Assembly: GCF_000765235.1 (NCBI RefSeq)
Contig: NZ_JPJG01000040.1
Location: forward strand, 1 to 42,238
Length of the DNA stretch: 42,238 bases
Source: Oscillibacter sp. ER4
GTDB lineage: Bacteria > Bacillota > Clostridia > Oscillospirales > Oscillospiraceae
Direction of reading: 5' to 3'
Part shown: piece by piece, positions 9,140-17,758 of the stretch
Layout of the letters: every line of letters starts with the position of its first letter
Position numbering within the stretch: position 1 is the stretch's first letter
Made by a program: the position numbers and the translations under genes
The notes under the pieces: model-generated
The model's input: only the letters and a program-made list of their open reading frames with translations
The model's database searches: none
Told to the model about the DNA's origin: nothing

Positions 9140-9721
9140 TTATCTCTTGTAAATGACCTTGTCCACAAGGCCGTAGGCCTGCGCCTCATCCGCCGTCATC
9201 CAGTGGTCGCGCTCGGAGTCGAGCTTGACCTGCTCGGGCGTCTTGCCGGTGTTCTCGGCCAGGATCTTATTCAAGCGCTGCTTGATGCGCAGGAAGTGCT
9301 CCACGTCGCTCTCCATATCCGTGACCTTGCCCTGCGTACCGGCGGAGGGCTGGTGGATCATAATCTCCGCGTTCGGCAGCGCAATGCGCTTGCCCTTGGC
9401 GCCGGACGAGAGCAGGAACGCGCCCATGCTGGCGGCGAGGCCGACGCAGATGGTGGACACGTCGCACTTGATATACTGCATCGTGTCGTAGATCGCCATG
9501 CCGGCCGTCACACTGCCGCCGGGGGAGTTGATATAGAGCTGGATGTCCTTGTCGGGGTCCTTGGCCTCGAGGAATAAAAGCTGCGAAACGATCAGGCTCG
9601 CGGTCGCATCGTTGACCTCTTCGCCGAGGAAAATGATGCGGTCTTCCAGAAGGCGGGAGAAAATATCGTAAGAGCGCTCGCCGCGGTTGGTCTGTTCAAT
9701 GACGTAAGGGACTAAACTCAT
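9140..9721 (-). CDS. clpP: ATP-dependent Clp protease proteolytic subunit ClpP
   Basis: The 193-residue protein starts [21 protein letters not shown] chose ATG 9721 because AAGGAGG lies 8 bases upstream and the N-terminus matches ClpP; in-frame ATGs at 9742 and 9772 only add unrelated residues. The catalytic triad is visible: Ser in [11 protein letters not shown], His in [11 protein letters not shown] and Asp in DSERDHWMT. It forms the tetradecameric chamber used by ClpX. Confidence 0.96.
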   Translation of the reverse strand: MSLVPYVIEQTNRGERSYDIFSRLLEDRIIFLGEEVNDATASLIVSQLLFLEAKDPDKDIQLYINSPGGSVTAGMAIYDTMQYIKCDVSTICVGLAASMGAFLLSSGAKGKRIALPNAEIMIHQPSAGTQGKVTDMESDVEHFLRIKQRLNKILAENTGKTPEQVKLDSERDHWMTADEAQAYGLVDKVIYKR

Positions 9722-9771
9722 CTTGGTAACCTCCTTGTTCATACCCTGTTCAAAAAATTGGTATGTACACA

Positions 9772-9804
9772 ATCAACCACAAATGGCAGGCATTTGTGGT
9801 TGAT
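9772..9804 (-). promoter_or_regulatory. Perfect 14-bp hairpin between tig and clpP
   Basis: ATCAACCACAAATG (9772-9785) and CATTTGTGGTTGAT (9791-9804) form a perfect stem with a 5-base loop. On the transcribed minus strand the following T-run is about 15 bases away, so it is not a classic terminator. It could partly attenuate transcription or mark an RNA processing or stability site between trigger factor and clpP. Confidence 0.55.
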
Positions 9805-9837
9805 CGTCGTTTCTATCTATTATGGCCGCTTTGCCGA

Positions 9838-11229
9838 TTATTCAGCCTTTTCTTCTTCCTTCTTGGCGGACTTTTTGGCAGCGGTCTTCTTGGCGGGCTT
9901 TTCCTCGCCTTCAGCGGCTTCGCCCTCGGCTTCCTTCTTGGGAGCCTTCTTCTTTTCGATCTTCGCGCTGTCCACGACGACGCTGATGGCCTTGTCGCGG
10001 ATGATCTGCGTGCGGACGGACATGGCGTCAAGATACTTCTTGAGCTCGTTGACGTCCATGCTGTACTTCTCAGCAAGGTCGTTGTACTGCTTTTCGACCT
10101 CCTCGTCGGTGGCCTCGAGCTTCTCTTCCTTGATGATGGCGTTCACGGCAAGATCCATGCGCACCTGACGGGTCGCGGGCTCCTTGCCCTCCTCCAGGAA
10201 CTTGGCTTCATCCATGTTGGTCATCTTGCAGTACTGGTCATAGGGGATGCCCTGAGACTGTAAGCGCTGCTTGAACTCCTCGAGGAAGCGGGCGCACTGC
10301 TCATCGATGAGCGCATCGGGGATGTCGCACTCGATGTTCGCGGCGACCTTCTCCATCAGCTCGTTCTCGACGGCATACTTGGCGGACTGCTCGCGCTGCT
10401 CGGTGATCTCGCGCTTGATGCTGTCCTTGAGCTCCTTGAGCGTGTCGTACTCGGACACGTCCTTGGCAAAGTCGTCATCAAGCTTGGGAAGCTCCTTGCA
10501 CTTGATCTCCTTGGCCTTGACGTGGAAGACGACCTTCTTGCCGGCGAGATCCTTGTGATAATCCTCGGGGAAGGTGATGTCGAGATCCTTCTCTTCGCCG
10601 GCCTTCATGCCGATGACCTGATCCTCAAAGCCGGGGACGAAGCTGCCGGAGCCGAGCTCGAGCTCGTAATTCTCGCCCTTACCGCCCTCGAACGCTTCGC
10701 CGTTGTCGAAGCCCTCGAAGTCGATGACGGCGATGTCGCCCTTCTTGGCCTTGCGGTCGACAGAGACGAGGCGGGCGTTGCGCTCGGCCATCTCATTGAG
10801 GCGCTCCTTGACATCGTCGGCGCTGACCTTGATCTCTTCCTTCTCAGCCGTCAGGCCCTTGTACTCGCCGAGCTTGACCTCGGGATACACGGCAACGGTC
10901 GCCTTGAAGGTGAAGCCGTTCTCGTCGATCTTGTCGTCCACGATCTCGATCTCGGGATAGCCGACAACATCGAGGCCGCTCTGGCCGATGGCCTGCGTAT
11001 ATGCCTCGGGCAGGGCGATGTCAACGGCATCGCTGTAGAAAACGCCCGCGCCGTAGAGCTTTTCGATCATCTTGCGGGGGGCCTTGCCGGGGCGGAAGCC
11101 GGGAATGCTGAGCTTATTGCGAGCCTTGGCGTAGGCCTTGGCAACGGCGGCTTCAAATTCCTCCGCGCCGACCTCGACGGTCACCGCGACTCTGCTCTTT
11201 TCCAGCTTTTCAACATTTTTGACAGTCAT
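9838..11229 (-). CDS. tig: Trigger factor, ribosome-associated chaperone and prolyl isomerase
   Basis: The 463-residue product has the ribosome-binding signature GFRPGKAPRKMI near residue 50, a central FKBP-like PPIase domain (residues ~150-245) and a helical C-terminal chaperone domain. The last ~45 residues form a charged Lys/Ala/Glu tail (EKKKAPKKEAEGE onward) beyond the usual end of the protein. It is the first gene of the tig-clpP-clpX-lon-engB cluster and has its own promoter at 11282-11310. A GGAGG site precedes the ATG. Confidence 0.96.
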   Translation of the reverse strand: MTVKNVEKLEKSRVAVTVEVGAEEFEAAVAKAYAKARNKLSIPGFRPGKAPRKMIEKLYGAGVFYSDAVDIALPEAYTQAIGQSGLDVVGYPEIEIVDDKIDENGFTFKATVAVYPEVKLGEYKGLTAEKEEIKVSADDVKERLNEMAERNARLVSVDRKAKKGDIAVIDFEGFDNGEAFEGGKGENYELELGSGSFVPGFEDQVIGMKAGEEKDLDITFPEDYHKDLAGKKVVFHVKAKEIKCKELPKLDDDFAKDVSEYDTLKELKDSIKREITEQREQSAKYAVENELMEKVAANIECDIPDALIDEQCARFLEEFKQRLQSQGIPYDQYCKMTNMDEAKFLEEGKEPATRQVRMDLAVNAIIKEEKLEATDEEVEKQYNDLAEKYSMDVNELKKYLDAMSVRTQIIRDKAISVVVDSAKIEKKKAPKKEAEGEAAEGEEKPAKKTAAKKSAKKEEEKAE

Positions 11230-11281
11230 GATTTCTTTTTCCTCCGTTTAACATCAGATAATGATGCTTTTGCAAAGTGGA

Positions 11282-11310
11282 ATTATACCATAGCTTCCTC
11301 AAAATTTCCA
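11282..11310 (-). promoter_or_regulatory. tig promoter
   Basis: On the minus strand TGGAAA (11310-11305), a 17-base spacer and a perfect TATAAT (11287-11282) lie about 50 bases before the tig start. The -35 matches only in part. Confidence 0.65.
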
Positions 11311-11334
11311 CCCTTTTTTGCATCAATTTATGTC

Positions 11335-12024
11335 TTAATTGCAAATTTTTACAGGCTGAAAGGCGACATAATCCGCCGCGATCAGCGCATATTCGGTTTT
11401 TTCGCGCATCCCCTCGAACGCGCGGCGGTGCGTGTAGCCGTGCAGATGCCCGTAATAGCAGCGCTCGACCTCGTATTTGTCGAAAAGCTCGAGCATCTCG
11501 GGACACTTGTAGCCCTGATAGATGGGCGGATAGTGCAGAAAGCAGTAGATGGGCTTCCCCTCCGCCGCCTTGAGCGACGCTTCAAGCCGCAGCGCCTCGC
11601 GCGCGAGCATCTTGCCCGTGTGCGTCCCCGCGGCGTCCTCTTCATAAAACCAGCCGCGCGTGCCGCAGATGGCGTGGTCGCCGTAGAAAAAGGCGTTGTT
11701 GTAGAGGATATCGAGCGTTGTGATGTCGTGCTCGGCGAAGAACTTCTTCATCTTCGACGCCGTGCCCCACCAGTAGTCGTGATTGCCCTTTAAGAGAATT
11801 TTTCTCCCCGGCAGCGCGTCGATGAACTGAAAATCCGGCAGCGACTGCTCGAGCGACATGCCCCACGAGATATCCCCCGCGATGACGATAACGTCGTCAT
11901 CGTTCAGCTTGGAAAAATTCTCCTGAATGCGCTCGACATAGTTCGCCCATTTGGGGCCGAACACATCCATCGGCTTGTTCGTACCGAGCGATAAGTGCAG
12001 GTCGCCAATCGCGTATAATGCCAT
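11335..12024 (-). CDS. Calcineurin-like metallophosphoesterase
   Basis: The 229-residue protein starts MALYAIGDLHLS. The five metal-binding blocks are visible: DLHL, GDISWG, GNHDYWW, LHYPP and GHLHGY. I chose ATG 12024 because GGGAGG lies 6 bases upstream and motif I follows at once; a longer upstream reading has no family resemblance. The substrate is unknown; relatives hydrolyse phosphoesters in nucleotides or lipids. It ends the rplS-lepB-rbgA-rnhB-yraN run of leftward genes. Confidence 0.88.
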   Translation of the reverse strand: MALYAIGDLHLSLGTNKPMDVFGPKWANYVERIQENFSKLNDDDVIVIAGDISWGMSLEQSLPDFQFIDALPGRKILLKGNHDYWWGTASKMKKFFAEHDITTLDILYNNAFFYGDHAICGTRGWFYEEDAAGTHTGKMLAREALRLEASLKAAEGKPIYCFLHYPPIYQGYKCPEMLELFDKYEVERCYYGHLHGYTHRRAFEGMREKTEYALIAADYVAFQPVKICN

Positions 12025-12049
12025 CGCGTGCCTCCCTTCCAAAGTCAGA

Positions 12050-12409
12050 TCAAAATGCGTTAGCGATGTAGCGGATGCGTGTTTTGCCCGCGCTATGGCG
12101 CACATCGGTGTAGACCTCCGCCACGTCGAAGCGGGCGGGCACGTCCAGCTCACGCTCGCTTAAATACAGTAGCGCCGCAGCGCGCAGCTTCTCCTGCTTT
12201 TTCGCCGTGACATACTCGCGCGGCGCACCGTACTGCAAATTTGTGCGCAGCTTCACCTCGACGAACAGCAGCACGCCGTCCTTCTCGGCGATGAGGTCGA
12301 TCTCGCCGAAGCGGCAGCGCCACTCTCGTTCCACGATGCGGCAGCCGCGCTCGCTCAGATACTTTTCGACCAGCGCCTCGCCCCAGTCGCCGTCCTGCTT
12401 CGTGCTCAT
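12050..12409 (-). CDS. YraN family (UPF0102) endonuclease-like protein
   Basis: The 119-residue protein contains the family core GEALVEKYLSERG, FGEIDLIAEKDG and LLFVEVKLR. This is a PD-(D/E)XK-like fold with Asp, Glu and Lys in nuclease-like positions. The start at 12409 overlaps the rnhB stop as ATGA and has GGGAGG 7 bases upstream. YraN next to rnhB is a widespread arrangement. Its role is unproven; DNA processing or Holliday-junction-related nuclease activity has been suggested from the fold. Confidence 0.88.
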   Translation of the reverse strand: MSTKQDGDWGEALVEKYLSERGCRIVEREWRCRFGEIDLIAEKDGVLLFVEVKLRTNLQYGAPREYVTAKKQEKLRAAALLYLSERELDVPARFDVAEVYTDVRHSAGKTRIRYIANAF

Positions 12410-13029
12410 CGCCGCGCCTCCCACTTTTTGAGGAACGTCATGCGGTGCACGGGGCTCGGGCCGTACTGATCGAGCATCTGGTAGTGGAGCTTTGTGCCGT
12501 AGCCCTTGTGCCTGGCGAACTGATACTCGGGATACATCGGGTCGAGCACTTCGACCACATAATGGTCACGGCTGACCTTCGCCAGCACGCTCGCCGCGGC
12601 GATGGATAAGCTCGCGCCGTCCCCGCCGACGATGGTCTCGTGCGTCGTGGTGATCTTTGCCGACGCGCCGTGGTCGCGGTTGCCGTCGATGAGCGCATAG
12701 TCCGCTGGGATTTGCAGCGCATCGATGGCGAGCTGCATCGCCTTCATGCGTGCGCTCAAAATATCCGTTGCGTCGATCTCCTTCTCGTCGACGGACGCGA
12801 TGGCGTAGGCGACGGCTTTTTCACAGATGACAGGAAACAGCGCCTCGCGCTTTTTCTCCGCCATCTTCTTGGAGTCATTCAGCCCCTCGATCTCACAGCC
12901 CTCCGGCAGGATGACGGCGGCGGCGTACACAGGGCCCATCAGCGGCCCCGCGCCCGCCTCGTCCACGCCGCAGACGGATGAAAAGCCCGCGGCGCGGGCT
13001 TTGTCCTCGTAGTGTAGGTTGACGCTCAT
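12406..13029 (-). CDS. rnhB: Ribonuclease HII
   Basis: The 207-residue enzyme starts with the RNase HII signature CGVDEAGAGPLMGPVYAAAV (the Asp-Glu catalytic pair) and contains LNDSKKM, ALIDGNRD and SIAAASVLAKVSRD. These provide the remaining acidic residues and the GR(K/G)-like substrate-binding features of type 2 RNase H. It removes RNA from RNA/DNA hybrids and single ribonucleotides from DNA. It overlaps rbgA by the ATGA at 13026-13029 and yraN by the ATGA at 12406-12409. Confidence 0.95.
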   Translation of the reverse strand: MSVNLHYEDKARAAGFSSVCGVDEAGAGPLMGPVYAAAVILPEGCEIEGLNDSKKMAEKKREALFPVICEKAVAYAIASVDEKEIDATDILSARMKAMQLAIDALQIPADYALIDGNRDHGASAKITTTHETIVGGDGASLSIAAASVLAKVSRDHYVVEVLDPMYPEYQFARHKGYGTKLHYQMLDQYGPSPVHRMTFLKKWEARR

Positions 13030-13898
13030 GTGCGCTCGCCCTCCGGCGGGAATTCGAGCGTAAAGCGGCCGAGCTTGCCGCCGCGGAACTCGTCGAGCAG
13101 GATACGGCTCATGCGCTCGGTGTCGACCTCGCCGCCGGAGATCAGAAAGCCGCGCTTGCGCCCCGCCTTTTCGAGCAGTGCATAGCCGTCGTCCTCTTCC
13201 GAAACGGTGAGCTTGTAGCGCTCCTCGATGGCCTTGGGATAATTTTTGCCGAGGTAATCCATCAGGCGCATGGCGAGCTCCTCGATATCAACGACCTCGT
13301 CGCGGATCGCACCGGTGAAGGCTAAACGCACGCCGACGCTGCTGTCCTCAAATTTCGGCCACAGGATGCCTGGCGTATCAAGGAGCTCGAGCGTCTTGTC
13401 GACCGGCACCCACTGCTTCGTGCGCGTGACGCCGGGGCGGTCCTCCGCCTTGGCACTCTTGCGGCCGGAGACCTTGTTGATAAACGTCGACTTGCCAACG
13501 TTCGGGATGCCGAGTACCATCACGCGCAGCACGCGGCCGAGCTGGCCCTTGGCCTCGTAAGAGGCGATCTTATCGCGCAGCAGCGTGCGCACGGCGGAAG
13601 AAAACTGCTTCACGCCCCCGCCCTGCTTCGCGTCCGTTTCGATGACGGCGCAGCCGAGCGAGCGGAAATACGCCGCCCACTTTTTCGTCATCTCAGGGTC
13701 GGCCTGATCGACGCGGTTCAAAACGATCAAACGGGGCTTGCCCGCCGTCAGTTCGTCCACATCGGGGTTGCGGCTGCTCATCGGGATGCGCGCGTCCAGA
13801 ATTTCGCACACGGCGTCCACGTTGCCGAGCTCCGCCGTGATCATGCGGCGGGTCTTGGTCATGTGCCCCGGGAACCAGCTCAGAGAATCCAACTGCAT
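13026..13898 (-). CDS. rbgA: Ribosome biogenesis GTPase RbgA/YlqF
   Basis: The 290-residue protein begins MQLDSLSWFPGHMTKTRRMI, typical of YlqF. It is circularly permuted: the NKxD-type motif (VLNRVDQAD) precedes G1 (GIPNVGKSTFINKVSGR) and G3 (DTPGI). A C-terminal helical RNA-binding domain follows. RbgA acts late in 50S assembly. It lies between lepB and rnhB, with 14 bases to lepB. Confidence 0.95.
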   Translation of the reverse strand: MQLDSLSWFPGHMTKTRRMITAELGNVDAVCEILDARIPMSSRNPDVDELTAGKPRLIVLNRVDQADPEMTKKWAAYFRSLGCAVIETDAKQGGGVKQFSSAVRTLLRDKIASYEAKGQLGRVLRVMVLGIPNVGKSTFINKVSGRKSAKAEDRPGVTRTKQWVPVDKTLELLDTPGILWPKFEDSSVGVRLAFTGAIRDEVVDIEELAMRLMDYLGKNYPKAIEERYKLTVSEEDDGYALLEKAGRKRGFLISGGEVDTERMSRILLDEFRGGKLGRFTLEFPPEGERT

Positions 13899-13912
13899 TT
13901 GCTCGTCCCCCT

Positions 13913-14533
13913 TTACTGCAAAAGGCCGATGCGGCCAAACTCGCGCTGCTCGGTCAGATAGTCGCGTCCCGGGAAGACGAGGAACACCGCCTTGCCGATC
14001 AGAAGGCGCGTGTCCACCGTGCCGAGCGAAGAATCGCGGCTGTCGTTCGAGTGGTTGCGGTTGTCGCCCATAAGGAACACCTCGCCCTCCGGCACGGTGA
14101 GCGGGAACACGGTGCCCTCTTCGCGATAGGTGTAGTCGTTGATGTAGTCCTCGTCCAGAAGCTCGCCGTCCACATAGACCTGACCCAAGTTAAAGTCGAT
14201 GTCCACGGTCTGGCCCGCGGTGGCGATGACGCGCTTGACGATGGGCTTCGAGTCAAAGGTCTCCTTGCGCGCGATGACGATATCGCCGACCTGATAGTCG
14301 CCGCAGAGCAGCGAGTTGATGACGAGAAGCCGGTCGCCGTCCTGCAGCGTCGGGATCATTGACGGGCCGGAAACGCCCATCAGCCGCACAAGAAACGTAA
14401 ACACCAGCACAACGACCAGCAGCGCCGAGACGAGAGACGAGACCGTCTCATACACGTCGCGTCCGGGGATCTTTTCCACGATCTCCTCCTGCGGCTGCTC
14501 GCTGATCTCCATTTTCTGATCAAATTCGTCCAT
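13913..14533 (-). CDS. lepB: Type I signal peptidase
   Basis: The 206-residue membrane protein has a ~30-residue cytoplasmic tail, one transmembrane helix (VSALLVVVLVFTFLVRLM) and then the catalytic Ser in GPSMIPTL. The catalytic Lys is in PIVKRVIATAGQ and the conserved box is GDNRNHSNDSRDS. It cleaves signal peptides on the outer face of the membrane. It sits between rplS and rbgA and has its own likely promoter after the rplS terminator. Confidence 0.95.
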   Translation of the reverse strand: MDEFDQKMEISEQPQEEIVEKIPGRDVYETVSSLVSALLVVVLVFTFLVRLMGVSGPSMIPTLQDGDRLLVINSLLCGDYQVGDIVIARKETFDSKPIVKRVIATAGQTVDIDFNLGQVYVDGELLDEDYINDYTYREEGTVFPLTVPEGEVFLMGDNRNHSNDSRDSSLGTVDTRLLIGKAVFLVFPGRDYLTEQREFGRIGLLQ

Positions 14534-14617
14534 TTCGGTCTCCTAAACCCAGCGCCGCGCAGCGGCGGACTAACAGTCTCCCTCTGCGGCAAAATGCGCC
14601 TGATTTTCTAATGTATT

Positions 14618-14645
14618 ATTGTAGCACGCTTTTTGAAAAAGGCAA
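14618..14645 (-). promoter_or_regulatory. Probable lepB-rbgA-rnhB promoter
   Basis: Minus-strand TTGCCT (14645-14640), a 16-base spacer and TACAAT (14623-14618) lie directly after the rplS terminator and ~85 bases before lepB, so lepB need not depend on read-through from rplS. Confidence 0.55.
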
Positions 14646-14647
14646 CA

Positions 14648-14679
14648 AAAAAAGCATGGCGGAAACGCCATGCTTTTTT
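14648..14679 (-). terminator. rplS intrinsic terminator
   Basis: A 14-bp stem (14648-14661 with 14666-14679) encloses a 4-base loop. On the minus strand it ends in a T-run, 18 bases after the rplS stop. Confidence 0.92.
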
Positions 14680-14697
14680 GTTCTCAAAGAATCTGCC

Positions 14698-15039
14698 TTA
14701 CAGCTTCTCGCGGATCTTGGCAGCCTTACCGACGCGGCCGCGCAGGTAATACAGCTTGGCGCGGCGAACATCTCCGCTGCGCACGGTCTCGACCTTCTCG
14801 ATGAGTGGGGAGTGGATGGGGAACACCTTCTCGACGCCGACGCCGTAGGCAAGACGACGAACGGTGAAGGTCTCCTCAAGACCGCCGTGCTTCTTCGCGA
14901 TGACGATGCCCTCGAAGACCTGGATACGCTCGCGGGAGCCTTCCTTGATCTTGACATGAACGCGGACGGTATCGCCGACGTTGATGACGGGCATTTCCTT
15001 TTTCAGCTGCTGGGATTCGAGCTCTTTGATGAGATCCAT
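14698..15039 (-). CDS. rplS: Large-subunit ribosomal protein L19
   Basis: The 113-residue product matches bacterial L19 in length and sequence: [17 protein letters not shown] at the start, [31 protein letters not shown], and [19 protein letters not shown] with a basic C-terminus. It has AGGAGG upstream, its own promoter at 15145-15173 and a terminator directly downstream, so it can be transcribed alone. Confidence 0.97.
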   Translation of the reverse strand: MDLIKELESQQLKKEMPVINVGDTVRVHVKIKEGSRERIQVFEGIVIAKKHGGLEETFTVRRLAYGVGVEKVFPIHSPLIEKVETVRSGDVRRAKLYYLRGRVGKAAKIREKL

Positions 15040-15138
15040 GGATATTTTCCTCCTATTTATAGGCGTTCTTGACCGCTTTTCTTCGGCGCTGTCGGGACTC
15101 TTTCACCCGCGCACGGCAGAGGACCGCCCTTTTCAAGC
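15040..15138 (-). promoter_or_regulatory. rplS 5' untranslated leader, possible L19 autoregulatory RNA
   Basis: About 99 bases lie between the predicted start near 15138 and the rplS ATG. The leader is GC-rich (GGGCGGTCCTCTGCCG region) and can pair locally. Firmicute L19 genes are known to carry a structured leader; I could not confirm that consensus by eye. Confidence 0.35.
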
Positions 15139-15144
15139 TATGGT

Positions 15145-15173
15145 AGCATATCACATCCCCAACGGGAATGCAA
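15145..15173 (-). promoter_or_regulatory. rplS promoter
   Basis: Minus-strand TTGCAT (15173-15168), a 17-base spacer and TATGCT (15150-15145) lie between the DUF2344 gene and rplS and give a clear sigma-A-type promoter. Confidence 0.75.
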
Positions 15174-15200
15174 GCATTATTTGCAAAAACACGGCAGAAA

Positions 15201-15863
15201 TCAGCGGAAAACGTTCATTTCCGCGTCGTAGACCTCTTTTCGGCGCACGCGAACAAAGTCCGGCGCGATCTCCGGCAGGTGCCGCGCGACCGCCGCGCCG
15301 ATCAGCGCGGGGTTGAGGCCCGGGTCCTGCGCGGCGACGACCGCATCGGCGAGGATCACGCCCTCCCCCTCCGTCAGCGTGAGCGAGCGGATGAGCGGCG
15401 CAATGTTGAGCTCGGTCATGCCCTTGTACTTCGTGCGCTTTTCGACAAAGATCTCCTCCTGCGTAAAAAACTCGCGGATGTGCTCGCACGCACCCTCGGG
15501 CACGCCGTTGTCGTATTCCATTTCGAGCTGCGCGCGCAGGTTGACCATCTCGCGCACGGGGCGCGTCACGCTATAGCAGTCCAGCACGCGAAGGCCCGCG
15601 GGCATACCGGTGTTCAGTGCCTCGGCCACACCCTCGTCCGTGCTGTCCTCCACACTTTCAAAGTCCAGAATTTCGCAGTCGCTCGACTGCCCCACGGGCA
15701 GCGGCAGCACGATGGACAAAATGGGGTGCGGGTGGAAGCCGTTGGAGTGCTTGATAGAAAGGCCCGCGCGCGGGAACACGCGCTGGAACGTGCGCATCAC
15801 GTCAAGATGCGAAATGTAGGACGCCTGATGCTCCTTGACAAAAACCAGCCGCAATTTAGACAT
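15201..15863 (-). CDS. DUF2344 (TIGR03936-type) radical-SAM-associated protein
   Basis: The 220-residue protein starts MSKLRLVFVKEHQASYISHLD and contains GFHPHPILSIVLPLPVG, the conserved pattern of the DUF2344 family that is fused or adjacent to a radical SAM protein in clostridia. The function is not established. Its ATG overlaps the last codons of the radical SAM gene by 8 bases (15856-15863), so the two are probably made in fixed ratio. The rplS promoter starts shortly after its stop. Confidence 0.85.
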   Translation of the reverse strand: MSKLRLVFVKEHQASYISHLDVMRTFQRVFPRAGLSIKHSNGFHPHPILSIVLPLPVGQSSDCEILDFESVEDSTDEGVAEALNTGMPAGLRVLDCYSVTRPVREMVNLRAQLEMEYDNGVPEGACEHIREFFTQEEIFVEKRTKYKGMTELNIAPLIRSLTLTEGEGVILADAVVAAQDPGLNPALIGAAVARHLPEIAPDFVRVRRKEVYDAEMNVFR

Positions 15864-17688
15864 CGCATTTCCCTCCCACCAGGCAGTTTGCGCCGCAGGC
15901 GTTGCAGTGCGTGCGGCAATCCGGCGTCGTCACACCCTCATAGCTCAGCGCGTGCTCGCGCTTCAAATACCCCGGTGCAACGCCGCAGGAGATCATGCTC
16001 CACGGCAGAATTTCATCCTCGCTGCGGCGGCGGTTGGCGTAAAAGTGCGGGTCAAGACCGCACTCCTCAAAGGCCTCCATCCAGCGGCTCAGATCAAAAT
16101 AGTCCTCCCACGCGCTGAGCGTTTCACCCTTGCGCCACGCGGTCTCGATGACCTTGCCGAGCCGGCGGTCGCCGCAGGAGATGACCGCCTCCATAAAGCT
16201 CGTGGGCGAGGGGTGCCAGTTGTACGTGACGGACTTGGTGTTCATCGCCTCGCGCAGGAGCTTGACGCGGCGCTCGTACTCTTCAATGGGGATCTGCGGC
16301 TCCCACTGGAACGCCGTGTGCGGCTTTGGCACGAACCACGAGGTCGAAACCGTGATGCGCACGCCGCGCGTCTTGTTGAGTGCGCTTTCGCGCCAGGCGT
16401 GCATGACATGGGCCGCGATGTCGGCAATGCCGAGCACGTCCTCGTCCGTCTCGGTCGGAAGGCCGAGCATAAAGTAGAGCTTGACCGCGCTGTATCCGCC
16501 CGCGAACGCGCGGCGGCAGGATTCGAGCAGATCTTCCTCCGTGAGATTTTTGTTGATGGCGTCGCGCAGTCTCTGCGTGCCCGCCTCGGGGGCAAAGGTA
16601 AGGCCGGTCTTTCTGCCCTTTTGCAAGCGCTCCATCAGCGCCATGGAGAAGTTGTCCGCGCGCAGCGACGGCAGCGCAAGCGTCACGTGCCGCTGGGCGC
16701 AGAAGTCCTCTAAGTCGTCGCACAGCTCGACAAGGTGCGGATAGTCGGACGTCGAGAGCGACGAGAGCGTCATATCCTGATAGCCCGAGTCCTCGACGGC
16801 TTCAACGGCGTAGCCGCGCAGCAGCTCCTCCGAGCGGTTGCGCACGGGACGGTAGACATACCCCGCCTGACAGAAGCGGCAGCCGCGGATGCAGCCGCGA
16901 AACAGTTCGAGCGACACACGGTCCTGCACGATCTCGGTCGAGGGAACGATGGTCTTGGTCGGATAGTAGGCCTTGTCCATGTCCCGCATGATGCGCTTTA
17001 GGACGACCTTGGGCGCACCCTCGTTTGCCGTGATGGACTTGACCGTGCCGTCGTCGTTGTAGGCAACGTCGTAAAGGCTCGGCACATAGACGCCCGGGAT
17101 CTGCGCAGCGCACACGAGAAACTCGTGCTTGCTCCAGCCCTCTCGCCGCGCCTGACGGTGCAGCTCGATGAGCTCGACATCCATCTCCTCGCCCTCGCCG
17201 ATAAGAGCAAGATCGATAAAATCCGCGATGGGTTCGCAGTTGTACATCGCCGTGCCGCCCGCGACAACGAGCGGTGTGAGCGCCGTGCGTTCGCTCGCGT
17301 GCAGCGGCACGCCTGCTAAGTCCAGCATGTCGACCATCGCGGGGAACGCCATCTCATAGCCAATGGAAAAGGCGATGATGTCAAAATCCTTGATCGGGTC
17401 AAACGATTCGAGCGCGTAGAGCGGGATGTTCGCATTTCGCATCTCCTGCTCCATGTCGCCCCAGGGGGCGAAGCAGCGCTCGCACCACACGCCCTCAATA
17501 TTGTTCATCACACCGTACAGAATGCGCATGCCGAGGTTCGACATGCCGATCTCATAGGTATCGGGGAAGCAGAAGGCGACGCGCGTGTCGACCTTGCTTT
17601 TATCCTTCATAATGGCGTTGAATTCCCCGCCGACATAGCGTGCGGGCTTCTGCACGCGGGGCAAAATGCGTTCCAATCTCTTATCCAC
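15856..17688 (-). CDS. B12-binding-domain radical SAM protein (TIGR03960 type)
   Basis: The 610-residue protein has an N-terminal cobalamin-binding-like region (VAFCFPDTYEIGMSNLGMRI). The radical SAM core motif RGCIRGCRFCQAGYVYRP provides three cysteines for the 4Fe-4S cluster. A C-terminal Cys-rich end (CRTHCNACGANCLVGGKC) may bind a further cluster. I chose GTG 17688 because AGGAG lies 7 bases upstream and the next residues (DKRLERILPRVQKPARYVGGE) match the family start. It is co-transcribed with DUF2344. The reaction is unknown; the locus usually lies by rng/rplU and sporulation genes, consistent with the SpoIVF-like pair upstream here. Confidence 0.87.
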   Translation of the reverse strand: MDKRLERILPRVQKPARYVGGEFNAIMKDKSKVDTRVAFCFPDTYEIGMSNLGMRILYGVMNNIEGVWCERCFAPWGDMEQEMRNANIPLYALESFDPIKDFDIIAFSIGYEMAFPAMVDMLDLAGVPLHASERTALTPLVVAGGTAMYNCEPIADFIDLALIGEGEEMDVELIELHRQARREGWSKHEFLVCAAQIPGVYVPSLYDVAYNDDGTVKSITANEGAPKVVLKRIMRDMDKAYYPTKTIVPSTEIVQDRVSLELFRGCIRGCRFCQAGYVYRPVRNRSEELLRGYAVEAVEDSGYQDMTLSSLSTSDYPHLVELCDDLEDFCAQRHVTLALPSLRADNFSMALMERLQKGRKTGLTFAPEAGTQRLRDAINKNLTEEDLLESCRRAFAGGYSAVKLYFMLGLPTETDEDVLGIADIAAHVMHAWRESALNKTRGVRITVSTSWFVPKPHTAFQWEPQIPIEEYERRVKLLREAMNTKSVTYNWHPSPTSFMEAVISCGDRRLGKVIETAWRKGETLSAWEDYFDLSRWMEAFEECGLDPHFYANRRRSEDEILPWSMISCGVAPGYLKREHALSYEGVTTPDCRTHCNACGANCLVGGKCDV

Positions 17689-17758
17689 AAAAGTTCTCCT
17701 CTGAAGTAAGCAAAAATAAAAAGCCGAAAATGGGCACAAACATCCATTTTCGGCTATT

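Noticed and set aside
9722-9772. Longer ClpP N-terminus from ATG 9772 or 9742
   Set aside because: Only ATG 9721 has a correctly spaced AAGGAGG and the conserved ClpP N-terminus.
10522-11793. 423-codon open frame opposite trigger factor
   Set aside because: It spans two unrelated leftward genes and the tig promoter, which no real gene would do here.
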